64,000 bases of DNA. Origin: DASSFG01 sp035547915 (GTDB taxonomy: Bacteria > Planctomycetota > Planctomycetia > Pirellulales > JAICIG01). The notes under the pieces are model-generated. The model was not told where the DNA came from and made no database searches. It saw only the letters and a program-made list of their open reading frames with translations. The position numbers and the translations under genes are program-made. The stretch lies in NCBI GenBank assembly GCA_035547915.1, contig DASZTS010000095.1:62001-126000 (forward strand), in the 5' to 3' direction. Positions 25,943 to 37,191 of this stretch are shown here, one piece after another (within the stretch, counting starts at the first letter, position 1; every line of letters begins with the position of its first letter).

Positions 25943-27355
25943 ATGGCAAACGATCCCAAAGGCCGGCAGCCGATTCCTGCCGAAAAGCGCAGGATGCTGC
26001 AGCAGTGCTTCGAGGCCGGCAGCAGCAAGTCGGCCTCGGGCAACTTTGACTTCGCCGTGCAGATGTTCACGCAATGCGTCGTGGGCGATCCGGCGAACCT
26101 GCTGTACGCGCAAAACTTCCTGGCCAATCTGCAGAAAAAGTATAATAACAACAAGACGGGTGCAAAACTGGCTGGCATGAAGTCGGCCACGTCCAAGCCG
26201 GCGGTAGCGCTCGCCGTCAAGCGCAAAGACTGGCTGGGTGTCATTTCCAGTGGCCTGGAAGTTCTCAAGGTCAATCCCTGGGACACGGGCACGTTGTCCG
26301 AGATGGGCGCCGCCTGTGAGCAGCTCGGCTTCGATGAGTGCCAGGTGGTATGGCTCAAAGGGGCGTTGGAAGCCGACGTCAAAGAGCCCGAGGTGAATCG
26401 GTTGCTAGGCCGCGCGTTGGCCCGACAGGGCCAGTTCGACCCGGCCATCGCCTGCTGGCTGCGCGTGCAACAGGCCAAACCGAACGACGAGGAAGCACGG
26501 CGGGCGATCGCCAACCTCCAAGTGGAGAAGACGATCAACAAGGGAGGGTACGAAGACGCCGAGACGAGCACGCAGGTGATGGTCGACAAGCAGGCGCAGG
26601 CCGAGCGCCACGGCACGGCGGGTGTCCGGGTTCCGCCCGAACAGCAGCTCGAACGAAAGATCGCCAAAGATCCCACCAACATATCGCTCTACCTGGAGCT
26701 GGCGGACCTGCACGTCAAGGTCGAGCGGTTCAACGAGGCGGAAGCCGTCCTGAAGCGGGCCCTCGAAGCCTCGGGCGGGTCGATCGAGGTGCGCGAGCAA
26801 CTGGAAGACGTCGAGTTGCGCCATGCGAGGCATCAGGTAACGATCGCCGAGAAGAGAGCCGCCGCGGAGAATACCGACGAGGCGGCGGAGCTCTGCAATC
26901 AGATGCGGAACGAGCTGAACAACAAGGAATTGGAGATCTATCGCAACCGGTGCGAGCGCTACCCGAACAATCAGGGCTTCAAATACGAATTCGGCGTGCG
27001 CCTTTATAAGGCCCGCAATTTCCAAGAAGCCATTCGCGTGTTCCAAGAGGCCCGTAGCGACCAGAAACGCAAAGGTCAGGTGCTGTTCTATCTGGCGGTC
27101 TGCTTCGAATCGATCAAACAGCACAAATTGGCTCTGAACCACTACGAGGAATCGCTCGAGCACATCAACGAACGCGAGCTCGATTTCCGCAAACAGGCCA
27201 TGTATCGGGCCGGCGTCGTCGCGATGGATCGCGTGAAGGATTACGAGAAGGCGGAAAAGCACCTCAACGCGCTCGCCGGACACGACTTCGCCTACAAAGA
27301 CCTGCCGGAACGGCTGGACAAACTTCATAAATTACGCGAAGATGGCGAGTCTTGA
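25943..27355 (+). CDS. TPR repeat protein, unknown function
   Basis: A 470-aa soluble protein with no signal peptide. TPR-like helix pairs occur throughout (SGNFDFAVQMFTQCVVGDPAN, VNRLLGRALARQGQFDPAIACW, LYLELADLHVKVERFNEAEAVLKRAL, FEFGVRLYKARNFQEAI-like, VLFYLAVCFESIKQHKLALNHYEESL). The middle (about 270-340) is rich in charged residues and may form a coiled coil. Such proteins act as scaffolds for protein complexes. It is followed by rpsT on the same strand; the 81-base gap contains a possible promoter, so co-expression is uncertain. Confidence 0.8.
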   Translation: MANDPKGRQPIPAEKRRMLQQCFEAGSSKSASGNFDFAVQMFTQCVVGDPANLLYAQNFLANLQKKYNNNKTGAKLAGMKSATSKPAVALAVKRKDWLGVISSGLEVLKVNPWDTGTLSEMGAACEQLGFDECQVVWLKGALEADVKEPEVNRLLGRALARQGQFDPAIACWLRVQQAKPNDEEARRAIANLQVEKTINKGGYEDAETSTQVMVDKQAQAERHGTAGVRVPPEQQLERKIAKDPTNISLYLELADLHVKVERFNEAEAVLKRALEASGGSIEVREQLEDVELRHARHQVTIAEKRAAAENTDEAAELCNQMRNELNNKELEIYRNRCERYPNNQGFKYEFGVRLYKARNFQEAIRVFQEARSDQKRKGQVLFYLAVCFESIKQHKLALNHYEESLEHINERELDFRKQAMYRAGVVAMDRVKDYEKAEKHLNALAGHDFAYKDLPERLDKLHKLREDGES

Positions 27356-27436
27356 AGGCGATTGGCCGGACGTATTTCAGGCTCTGGCGCTGCTTTCGTG
27401 ATAGACTCGTCGATAGCCTGTTGAATAAATCGAAGT

Positions 27437-27709
27437 ATGCCAAACACCAAAAGTGCGAAAAAACGTCTGCGTCAGAGCCTCGATCGCCGCACGCGAAATC
27501 GGGCTGCCAAGTCGGCGTTGAAGACGCTCGTCAAGAAGGTTCGTGGCTCGTTAGAGTCGGGCAACGTGAGCGAAGCCGAAGCCAGTTATCGCGTGGCCGC
27601 GAAGAAACTCGACCAGACCGCTGCCCGGCGCATCATCCACCGCAATGCGGCCGCCCGCGTCAAATCGCGGCTTTCTGCCGCATTGAAGGCCGCCAAGCAG
27701 AAGGCCTAG
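27437..27709 (+). CDS. rpsT: 30S ribosomal protein S20
   Basis: The 90-aa, highly basic protein has the S20 signature: MPNTKSAKKRLRQSLDRRTRNRAAKS at the start and AARRIIHRNAAARVKSRL near the end. S20 binds 16S rRNA at the base of the 30S body and is among the first proteins to assemble. Length and composition are normal for the family. The ATG has no clear Shine-Dalgarno site, which is common in this window. Confidence 0.97.
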   Translation: MPNTKSAKKRLRQSLDRRTRNRAAKSALKTLVKKVRGSLESGNVSEAEASYRVAAKKLDQTAARRIIHRNAAARVKSRLSAALKAAKQKA

Positions 27710-27833
27710 GCCAACAGGGCCGCCGCTTCTCAGCATACGGCAACAGCGGGCTGCGAGCGGTAGCGGATTCTTGTTGCGCGGCGCCGGTGCGTCGCGCGGG
27801 ACCCAGGGAACTTCTAGCTACTAGATCATAAAG

Positions 27834-28736
27834 ATGCCTTTGCTCGTCGTCGGGTCGATCGCCCTGGATAGTGTCGAGACCCCGGCCGAACGCCGCGACG
27901 ACGTGTTGGGCGGCTCGGCCGTCTACTTCTCCTACGCGGCCAGTTATTTCACGCCGGTGCGCCTGGTGGGCGTGGTCGGTGAAGACTGGCCCGCGGAACA
28001 CACGAAGCTCTTGGAATCGCGGCGGATCGACACTTCCGGGCTGGAAGTCGTGCCCGGCGCAAAAACGTTTCGTTGGCGCGGGAAATACCTGCCCAACATG
28101 AACGACCGCGAAACGCTGGAAGTCCATCTCAATGTGTTCGGGGATTTTGACCCCAAGCTGCCCGAGCCCTTCCGATCGAGCCGCTTTCTGTTCCTCGCCA
28201 ATGGCTCGCCCGTGCTCCAGCAGCGCGTGCTCGACCAGGTGCCCGACGCCGCGCTCGTCGTGGCCGACACGATGGATCTCTGGATCAATATTCAGCGAGA
28301 TGAACTGCTCAAGCTGTTGAAGCGGCTCGACGGCATCGTGCTCAACGACAGCGAGGCCAAGCTGCTGACCGACGAAGAAAACCTGGTCCGCGCCGGGCAA
28401 AAGGTCCGCGAACTTGGGCCGAAGTTCGTCGTTATCAAGAAGGGCGAGCATGGGGCGATGTTCTTCGGCAGCGACGAAGTGTATGTGATGCCGGCCTACC
28501 CCACGCCGCGCGTGATCGATCCGACCGGGGCGGGCGACAGTTTCGCGGGCGGCATGATGGGCTACCTGGCCGAGTGCGGCCGCTTCGATCCGCCGACGCT
28601 CAAAAAGGCGCTCGCCTACGGCACGGTCGTTGCCAGCTTCAACGTGGAAGACTTCAGCTTGCAGCGGATGCGGCAGATTGCTCGCTCGGACGTTGATCAG
28701 CGGCTGGAAGAGTATCGCCGCATGCTGGCGTTTTGA
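27834..28736 (+). CDS. PfkB family carbohydrate/nucleoside kinase
   Basis: A 300-aa ribokinase-fold enzyme. It opens LLVVGSIALDSVETP, has the GG turn of the lid (VLGGSAVYFSYAA), an acceptor-site region ending IVLNDSEAKLL and the anion-hole/catalytic motif DPTGAGDSFAGG, with base D235. It transfers phosphate from ATP to a sugar or nucleoside hydroxyl. The sequence type is close to members annotated as adenosine- or inosine-type or sugar kinases, but the substrate cannot be fixed. It stands between rpsT and thpR on the same strand. Confidence 0.9.
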   Translation: MPLLVVGSIALDSVETPAERRDDVLGGSAVYFSYAASYFTPVRLVGVVGEDWPAEHTKLLESRRIDTSGLEVVPGAKTFRWRGKYLPNMNDRETLEVHLNVFGDFDPKLPEPFRSSRFLFLANGSPVLQQRVLDQVPDAALVVADTMDLWINIQRDELLKLLKRLDGIVLNDSEAKLLTDEENLVRAGQKVRELGPKFVVIKKGEHGAMFFGSDEVYVMPAYPTPRVIDPTGAGDSFAGGMMGYLAECGRFDPPTLKKALAYGTVVASFNVEDFSLQRMRQIARSDVDQRLEEYRRMLAF

Positions 28737-28800
28737 TTCGGATCTGTCCGAAAACGGCCGCTACACGGGACGGCCTGGGATCGTCTCTTTTGAATATTTA

Positions 28801-28820
28801 GGCGGTCTAATTCGACCGCC
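28801..28820 (+). promoter_or_regulatory. Hairpin just before thpR
   Basis: Perfect 7-bp stem GGCGGTC / GACCGCC with a 6-base loop, ending 13 bases before the thpR ATG. It overlaps the expected ribosome binding region. It may be a terminator of the upstream kinase gene without a T-run, or a leader structure limiting thpR translation. Confidence 0.35.
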
Positions 28821-28833
28821 CACCGAGTAGGTC

Positions 28834-29412
28834 ATGGGCACGCGTTCGTTACGCACGTTTATCGCCGTCGAGGTTTCGTCCGAGGTTCGGGGCCGCGCCC
28901 GTCAGCTCATCGGGCGGCTCCAAGAGACGGGCGCGAAGGTGACGTGGGTCAAGCCCGAGGCACTGCACCTGACGCTGAAATTCCTGGGCGACGTCGACCT
29001 GATCGACGTCCCGTCCGTTTGCCAGGCCGTGCAGGAAGCCGTCGCCGACCTTCCCCCCTTCGAATTCCAAGTGCACGGTGCCGGCGCCTTTCCGTCGGTT
29101 GCGCGGCCGCGCACGATCTGGCTGGGTGTGGGTGCCGGCGACGAAGAGTTGGTCGGGTTGCACGGTGCGGTAGAGCGGGCCGTGTCGGGATTGGGCTTTC
29201 GCCACGAAAACCGCCGCTTTCGACCTCACCTCACATTGGGTCGGGTGCGCGGCGACCGTGAATTGGGCGAATTGGGGCGACTTATCACCGCGAACGCCGA
29301 GTTTACCGGCGGTGTGACCAGCATCGATGATGTGGTCGTCTTCTCCAGCGAACTGGAATCCGACGGCCCGATCCACGAACCCTTGGCAATAGCCCCGCTG
29401 AACGGCCGTTGA
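28834..29412 (+). CDS. thpR: RNA 2',3'-cyclic phosphodiesterase
   Basis: A 192-aa member of the 2H phosphoesterase family, with the two HxT motifs that form the active site: H45-LT in ALHLTLKFLG and H132-LT in PHLTLGRVRG. The opening LRTFIAVEVSSEV is typical. It opens 2',3'-cyclic phosphate ends of RNA to 2'-phosphates, a step in RNA end repair or turnover. The length is normal. The neighbouring gene is recA, an arrangement known from several bacteria where thpR-type genes lie close to recA and cinA; no cinA is present here. Confidence 0.93.
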   Translation: MGTRSLRTFIAVEVSSEVRGRARQLIGRLQETGAKVTWVKPEALHLTLKFLGDVDLIDVPSVCQAVQEAVADLPPFEFQVHGAGAFPSVARPRTIWLGVGAGDEELVGLHGAVERAVSGLGFRHENRRFRPHLTLGRVRGDRELGELGRLITANAEFTGGVTSIDDVVVFSSELESDGPIHEPLAIAPLNGR

Positions 29413-29525
29413 TCCGGTCCGTCCTGCTGGCTGGCGATTTCCCAGGTGTGCTAAAATCACCCCTTTCGTCCGGCCCGTTGAGGCCACGCGAAAAACAAAA
29501 AAGGAGTGATATCGTCTCTTGCCAG

Positions 29526-29562
29526 GGAACGTGTACGCCGATACATTGGAACGGACGTACAC
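29526..29562. promoter_or_regulatory. Inverted/direct repeat in the recA upstream region
   Basis: GTGTACG (29531-29537) and CGTACAC (29556-29562) form a perfect 7-bp inverted repeat with an 18-base spacer. Each arm is also preceded by GGAACG, so the region can equally be read as two related direct half-sites. It lies 80-115 bases before the recA ATG, where an SOS operator would be expected. It matches neither the E. coli nor the Bacillus LexA box exactly. Confidence 0.35.
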
Positions 29563-29640
29563 TATTCGTCGGCGGACGTTTTCAACCGCCTCGCCGCCAG
29601 CCACGCTCCTGCCAAACCCCGTCAAGAGAAGGATCTGATC

Positions 29641-30786
29641 ATGGTCACCGCCGTAAAATCGAACAACCGCATGAGCAAGAAAGAATCAACCATGGCCAAG
29701 ACGACCGCCAAGACGGCGGAAAAAAAGGGTAGCGCCGATGCCGCCGCATCGCGCCTGGAGAGCAACTCGCACCTCAAGAACACGCTCGCCCAGATCGAAA
29801 AGCAGTTCGGCGAGGGAGCCATCATGCCACTCGGCAGCGAGCATGCCGTACGCATCGAGGGCCTTTCGACCGGCAGCCTCTCTCTCGATCTTGCCCTGGG
29901 CGGGCAAGGCGTTCCGAAGGGGCGCATCGTCGAAATCTTTGGCCCCGAATCGAGTGGTAAGACGACGCTCGCCCTGCATGTGGTCGCCCGCGCCCAGCGG
30001 GTCGGTGGTATCGCGGCCTTCATCGACGCGGAGCACGCGCTCGATCCCAGTTGGGCCAAAAAACTCGGGGTCGAGCTCGAATCGTTACTCGTCAGCCAAC
30101 CCGGCAGTGGCGAAGAAGCGATGCACATCACGGAGATGCTCATCAAATCGAACGCGGTCGATGTGATTGTCGTCGATTCGGTGGCCGCGCTGGTGCCGCA
30201 GAAGGAGCTCGACGGCGAAATGGGAGATACCTTCGTGGGTCTTCAGGCGCGGCTTATGAGCCAGGCCATGCGGAAGTTGACCGGCGCTATCGCGAAGAGC
30301 AAGACGTGCGTGATCTTCATCAACCAGATCCGCGAAAAGATCGGCGTGATGTTCGGCAGCCCGGAAACGACACCGGGTGGACGGGCCCTCAAGTTCTACA
30401 GCTCGTGCCGTATCGACGTTCGCCGCATCGGCCAACTCAAGGAGGGCGAAGCCGTCGTCGGGCAGCGGGTGCGGGCCAAAGTCGTGAAAAACAAGGTGGC
30501 GCCTCCCTTCCGCGTGGCCGAGTTTGATATGATGCATAGTAAGGGAATCAGCTACGAGGGCGACGTGCTCGACCTGGCGATGAACCAAAAGTTGGTCGTG
30601 CGGTCGGGTACCTGGTTCCGCTACGGCGATTTACAACTCGGGCAAGGACGCGAGCGGGCCCGGACCTACCTCGAAGAAAACCCGGCGCTGACCGAGGAAT
30701 TGCGCGAGAAGGTGCTGGCCAGTGGAGCAGTGGCGACCGTCTCGGGCGGTGATGCCGGTGAGAGCGACGGTCAGGGGGCGGAATAA
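29641..30786 (+). CDS. recA: Recombinase RecA
   Basis: 381 aa from the ATG at 29641, which has AGAAGGA 7 bases upstream; an open frame back to 29506 adds unrelated residues. A basic, threonine-rich extension of about 40 residues precedes the core. The Walker A motif is GPESSGKTT (101-109), followed by FIDAEHALDP, VIVVDSVAALVP with the Walker B aspartate, the DNA-binding loop FVGLQARLMSQAMRKL, and FINQIREKIGVMFG. The C-terminus is acidic, as usual. RecA forms filaments on single-stranded DNA for recombination repair and SOS induction. Internal ATG codons at residues 11 and 18 could also serve as starts. Confidence 0.98.
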   Translation: MVTAVKSNNRMSKKESTMAKTTAKTAEKKGSADAAASRLESNSHLKNTLAQIEKQFGEGAIMPLGSEHAVRIEGLSTGSLSLDLALGGQGVPKGRIVEIFGPESSGKTTLALHVVARAQRVGGIAAFIDAEHALDPSWAKKLGVELESLLVSQPGSGEEAMHITEMLIKSNAVDVIVVDSVAALVPQKELDGEMGDTFVGLQARLMSQAMRKLTGAIAKSKTCVIFINQIREKIGVMFGSPETTPGGRALKFYSSCRIDVRRIGQLKEGEAVVGQRVRAKVVKNKVAPPFRVAEFDMMHSKGISYEGDVLDLAMNQKLVVRSGTWFRYGDLQLGQGRERARTYLEENPALTEELREKVLASGAVATVSGGDAGESDGQGAE

Positions 30787-30877
30787 TCCGGAAAGTACGC
30801 GGTGGCCGCTTGTTGATCGGCCCGAACGGAACCGTCGGGCGGTGCTTTCCGATAAATCATCGAGAGCGCACACGACG

Positions 30878-32500
30878 ATGAAAACGGATCTTGCCAGCTT
30901 GATCAGAAAGAACCCGTCGCGCTGTTGGAGCGTGCGGGGTCGGGCGGCCAGCGGTTACCGGCGAGCGACATGGCCCAGTCGCCTCCAATTCGGCCTCCCT
31001 ATCACGGCTGGCGGGCTGCTCTGCGCCGTTTTGGCGATGGCTTTGCCCGCTGGGGCGCAAGAAAGCCCCCCGGCGGAGGACGACACTCAGGCCGCCGCCG
31101 ATTTGGAACTTGTATCGGCGGTCGAACGGGTCGTCTCACGGGCCATCGCCCGCGCCGAACGGTCGGTCGTCAGCATAGCCCGAAGGAAACGGCCGGTCTC
31201 CGCGGCCTTTTCAGCCGACTCTCATCAAGGTCGCGCGTTCGGGCAGGATGTCGAGAATCCGGTGGAAACAAGCTTCATCTCTGGCCAGTTCGGCACGGGC
31301 GTGGTCGTCGATGCGAGCGGTCTCGTGCTCACGAACAGCCACGTGTTGGGCGAAAAGCCCGAGGCGTGTGAGTTCTTCGTCCGCACATCCGGCCGCAAAC
31401 AGTTTGAGATGAAGATCAAGGCCAATGACGGCCCCAGCGATCTGGCCGTGCTCGAGCCGGTTCACCCCGAGTTGTGTCGTGCGGGAGACTTCGTGCCGAT
31501 TACTTTCGGCGACGGCGCCGCTCTGAAGAAAGGCCAAGTCGTCATCGCTCTGGGCAACCCGTACGGTGTGGCGCGCGACGGACAGGTTAGCGCGAGTTGG
31601 GGCATCGTTGCCAATCTGTCTCGCAAGGCCGTGACAGCAAGCGACGACCCCGAAAAGACGCTACACGACTTCGGCACGCTCATCCAGACCGATGCCAGAT
31701 TGAATCTCGGGACGAGCGGAGGAGCGCTGGTCAACATACACGGCGAGATGGTTGGCCTCACGACGTCGCTGGCGGCCACGTCCGGTTTTGAGCAGGCGGC
31801 CGGTTACGCCATCCCGATCGATAAAGCGTTCTTGCGGATCATCCAAACCCTGAAGGAAGGGCGTGAGGTGGAATATGGTCTGCTCGGCATCGAAAACATG
31901 ATCCTCGCGCGCGAACGCTTTCCACAGGCTCCGCACGGAGTGGTCGTAGCCAACGTGGTCCAAGGAGGCCCCGCTTGGAAGGCACGTATCCGGGCGAACG
32001 ATGTCATCACCCACGTCGACGGCAAACCGATCTACGATTTCGACGGGTTGCGTCTCCAGATCAGCAAACTGCCACCAGAGACCCCCACTACATTGACCGT
32101 CTTGCGGCCGGGCGAAACGGCCAAGCAGCGGCGGGTCGTGCTCTCGAAGTATCCGGTGGTCTTGAGACAGACATTTGCGGCACGGCCGCCCACCTGGCGC
32201 GGCATTACGGTCGATTACCGCAAGACGAGCCGCGATCCGGGCTTCGCGCCGGGATTCTCGCCGGGCCTCAATGAGGCCCATGCGGCCGGATGCGTGACCG
32301 TGCGTGAGGTCGAAGAGGGGAGCCTCGCCTGGCGGGCTGGCTTGCGTGAGGGGATGCTCATCAGTCACGTCGGCTCGACCCCGGTTGAGACACCCGGCGA
32401 GTTCCACAAGGCCGTCGCCTCGCAAGCCGGGCCGGTCAAGCTGAAGTTGCACTCCGCTGGCGAGGGCGGCAAGCAATCGCTCGTCGTGCCCGCGGAATAG
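30878..32500 (+). CDS. HtrA/DegP-like serine protease with two PDZ domains
   Basis: 540 aa from the ATG at 30878. A long basic N-terminal region precedes one hydrophobic segment (about 38-58, ending PAGAQE), which could be a signal peptide or anchor. The trypsin-like triad is H155 in LTNSHVLGE, D188 in GPSDLAVLE and S280 in NLGTSGGALV. Two PDZ domains follow (about 335-430, with GVVVANVVQGGPAWKARI; and 470-540, with AGCVTVREVEEGSLAWRAGL). Such proteases degrade or refold damaged envelope proteins. The gene follows recA by 91 bases; transcription may run through, but a functional link is not implied. Confidence 0.9.
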   Translation: MKTDLASLIRKNPSRCWSVRGRAASGYRRATWPSRLQFGLPITAGGLLCAVLAMALPAGAQESPPAEDDTQAAADLELVSAVERVVSRAIARAERSVVSIARRKRPVSAAFSADSHQGRAFGQDVENPVETSFISGQFGTGVVVDASGLVLTNSHVLGEKPEACEFFVRTSGRKQFEMKIKANDGPSDLAVLEPVHPELCRAGDFVPITFGDGAALKKGQVVIALGNPYGVARDGQVSASWGIVANLSRKAVTASDDPEKTLHDFGTLIQTDARLNLGTSGGALVNIHGEMVGLTTSLAATSGFEQAAGYAIPIDKAFLRIIQTLKEGREVEYGLLGIENMILARERFPQAPHGVVVANVVQGGPAWKARIRANDVITHVDGKPIYDFDGLRLQISKLPPETPTTLTVLRPGETAKQRRVVLSKYPVVLRQTFAARPPTWRGITVDYRKTSRDPGFAPGFSPGLNEAHAAGCVTVREVEEGSLAWRAGLREGMLISHVGSTPVETPGEFHKAVASQAGPVKLKLHSAGEGGKQSLVVPAE

Positions 32501-32630
32501 CCCACCCGGCATCTGGCGGTCGGCGCCGCAACGGGGGCCTGGTCGGGCGCGAACTGCGCTAGCCCAGCCAATGTCAGCCGTATATCATCAGCGGCTTGGA
32601 TTTCTCTCTCTTGTAATGAACAATCGCGAA

Positions 32631-35249
<2,619 letters not shown>

Positions 35250-35261
35250 ATTCCTATCGTC

Positions 35262-37097
35262 TCAAAAGATGCCGTGTAACGGCCGACCCGGCGCGGCGAG
35301 CGCGTCGACCCGCCGGGCAACCTCAGCGTCGGGGACCAGTGGCGGAGCGTGGTGTGGCTTGAGGCGGGCATCGATGACGAGCGCTCCGCGGCACCCCCAG
35401 TGTTTCTGATGGGTGAAGGCGCCCACGCCGTCGATATCGGCAGCCGGATTGGAGCGGGTGAACGTGATCCAAAGGAAATTGTTCACGCTGCGCGCCGCGA
35501 AATCGCTGTCGTCGACGAGCACGACCAGCGGAAACTGGTTCACGGGATGCCCTTCGTCCCATGCTTCGATCAGGCGGACCACCGACGTATCGCTACTCGT
35601 GCGCTCATAAGTGGGCCCCGAAATTGCCAGCACTCCGGGCAGCGGCAGGCGCGGCTCGCCGAAACCGGCGGGTAGTCCTAGGGCGGCAGGCACCTCCCGC
35701 GGTAGCTCACGCCGGGCCTGTCCCACCGCGGCGATAACCACCTTCGAGCCCGCATTGAGCTCGCCCCCCGAATAGTCCAGCGTATCCATCGTGGTGCACG
35801 TCTGGAAATGGAGATCGCGCGTCCAATCGACTCGTTCCAGCAGATGCCGGAAATACCCCGGCACGTCGTGAATGTCGAGCTGGGGCTGATCTTCGTGGGC
35901 CACAATGAGCAGATACTTGGCCAACGACATCTGCCCCTGTCCCAGGATGGCGTTGGCCTGCGTGAGCAGTTCTTGCGGCCGCCGTCGCTCGGCATAGGGA
36001 ACGTATCGCTCGCTGCCGATGGCCAATAGCAGCGGGTGGACACCCGCCGCGTCGACGGCGTGGACCGCCCGCACCCCAGGCACAACGGTCGGGATGACCG
36101 GTCCCGTTAATTCGTGAATGAACTGGCCGAACGCCGTGTCCTCCTGAGGTGGCCGACCGACCACCGTGAACGGCCAGATGGCGCCCGGCCGGTGATAAAC
36201 GTGTTCGACCACCATCACCGGAAAGTCGTGCGCCAGGGAGTAATAGCCCAGGTGGTCGCCAAACGGTCCCTCCGGAAGCAACCGCTCGGGATCGATGTAG
36301 CCGGTCAGGCAGAAATCGGCGTCTCCATAGATGGGCGGCAAGCCGGCCTTTGCCACGAGCGGCACTCGGCGGCCTCCCAGCACGCCGGCAAACACGAGTT
36401 CCGGCATCCCCTCGGGCAGCGGCATAACGGCCGCCACCGTCATGGCCGGCGGTCCGCCGACGAAGACGCTCACGCGCAGTCGTTCGCCGCGCGCTAGCGC
36501 CGCCGCGTGATGGACACCAATGCCTCGATGGATCTGATAGTGCAGTCCGACTTCGCGGTCGGCCTGGTATTGGTTGCCGGCGAGCTGCACGCGATACATC
36601 CCCAAATTCGAGTGCCGCCAGCCCGGTCGCCTTGGGTCCTCCGTATAGACCAGCGGCAGCGTGATAAACGGACCACCGTCGTCAGGCCAGCACTGCACAC
36701 GCGGCAATTCGCCGAGTCGAATTTCGTGAGCCAGCACCGGCCCGCGACCGACGCGCCGCGGCAGGGCACGCCATGCGGAACGCACCGCCCCCATCCAGTA
36801 CCGGGGCCGTGCCAGCAACTCTGCAGGGTCGACCTTGAGCTGCATGAGGCGCTGCACGTCGTCGAGCGTGTCGCGAAATATGAATCGCACGCGCTCGATC
36901 GTGCCAAATAGATTGCTCACCAGCGGAAACGAACAGCCCCTGGGCCGAGCAAAATAGATGGCCGGCCCGCCCGCCTCATTGATCCGCCGGTGGATTTCGG
37001 CCGCCTCCAGATGCGGATCGATCGGTTCGTCGATCCGCACAAGTTGGCCCGCGGCGGCGAGATCGTCTACGCATTCGGCGAGCGTACGGTAGCCCAT
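35262..37097 (-). CDS. UbiD family decarboxylase
   Basis: 611 aa from the ATG at 37097 (MGYRTLAECVDDLAAAGQL); the frame extends to 37154 with a proline-rich lead that is not family-like. UbiD landmarks are GPAIYFARPRG, the prenyl-FMN/metal region around RVQLAGNQYQADREVGLHYQIHRG, and the acidic RPPQEDTAFGQFIHELTGPVIP. Members use prenylated FMN, made by a UbiX partner, to remove or add CO2 on aromatic or unsaturated acids, including in ubiquinone or menaquinone synthesis. No ubiX or quinone gene is near. It is the last gene in a minus-strand run after the YhaO/YhaN pair and converges with alaS. Confidence 0.88.
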   Translation of the reverse strand: MGYRTLAECVDDLAAAGQLVRIDEPIDPHLEAAEIHRRINEAGGPAIYFARPRGCSFPLVSNLFGTIERVRFIFRDTLDDVQRLMQLKVDPAELLARPRYWMGAVRSAWRALPRRVGRGPVLAHEIRLGELPRVQCWPDDGGPFITLPLVYTEDPRRPGWRHSNLGMYRVQLAGNQYQADREVGLHYQIHRGIGVHHAAALARGERLRVSVFVGGPPAMTVAAVMPLPEGMPELVFAGVLGGRRVPLVAKAGLPPIYGDADFCLTGYIDPERLLPEGPFGDHLGYYSLAHDFPVMVVEHVYHRPGAIWPFTVVGRPPQEDTAFGQFIHELTGPVIPTVVPGVRAVHAVDAAGVHPLLLAIGSERYVPYAERRRPQELLTQANAILGQGQMSLAKYLLIVAHEDQPQLDIHDVPGYFRHLLERVDWTRDLHFQTCTTMDTLDYSGGELNAGSKVVIAAVGQARRELPREVPAALGLPAGFGEPRLPLPGVLAISGPTYERTSSDTSVVRLIEAWDEGHPVNQFPLVVLVDDSDFAARSVNNFLWITFTRSNPAADIDGVGAFTHQKHWGCRGALVIDARLKPHHAPPLVPDAEVARRVDALAAPGRPLHGIF

Positions 37098-37191
37098 GTC
37101 GAGGGAGCTGGTCAGCGCGGGGCGGATTCCTGGGTGCGGCTTGGCCTGCGGCACCTTGGAAGAGGATAACGTCTACAACGGACCGATGCGA

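Noticed and set aside
26405..27328. Minus-strand open frame (307 codons) opposite the TPR gene
   Set aside because: The leucine/valine-rich antisense product arises from the complement of helix codons; the TPR pattern on the plus strand is convincing.
29506..29640. N-terminal extension of RecA by 45 residues
   Set aside because: The ATG at 29641 has a good ribosome binding site, and the extra residues cover the probable operator and match no RecA.
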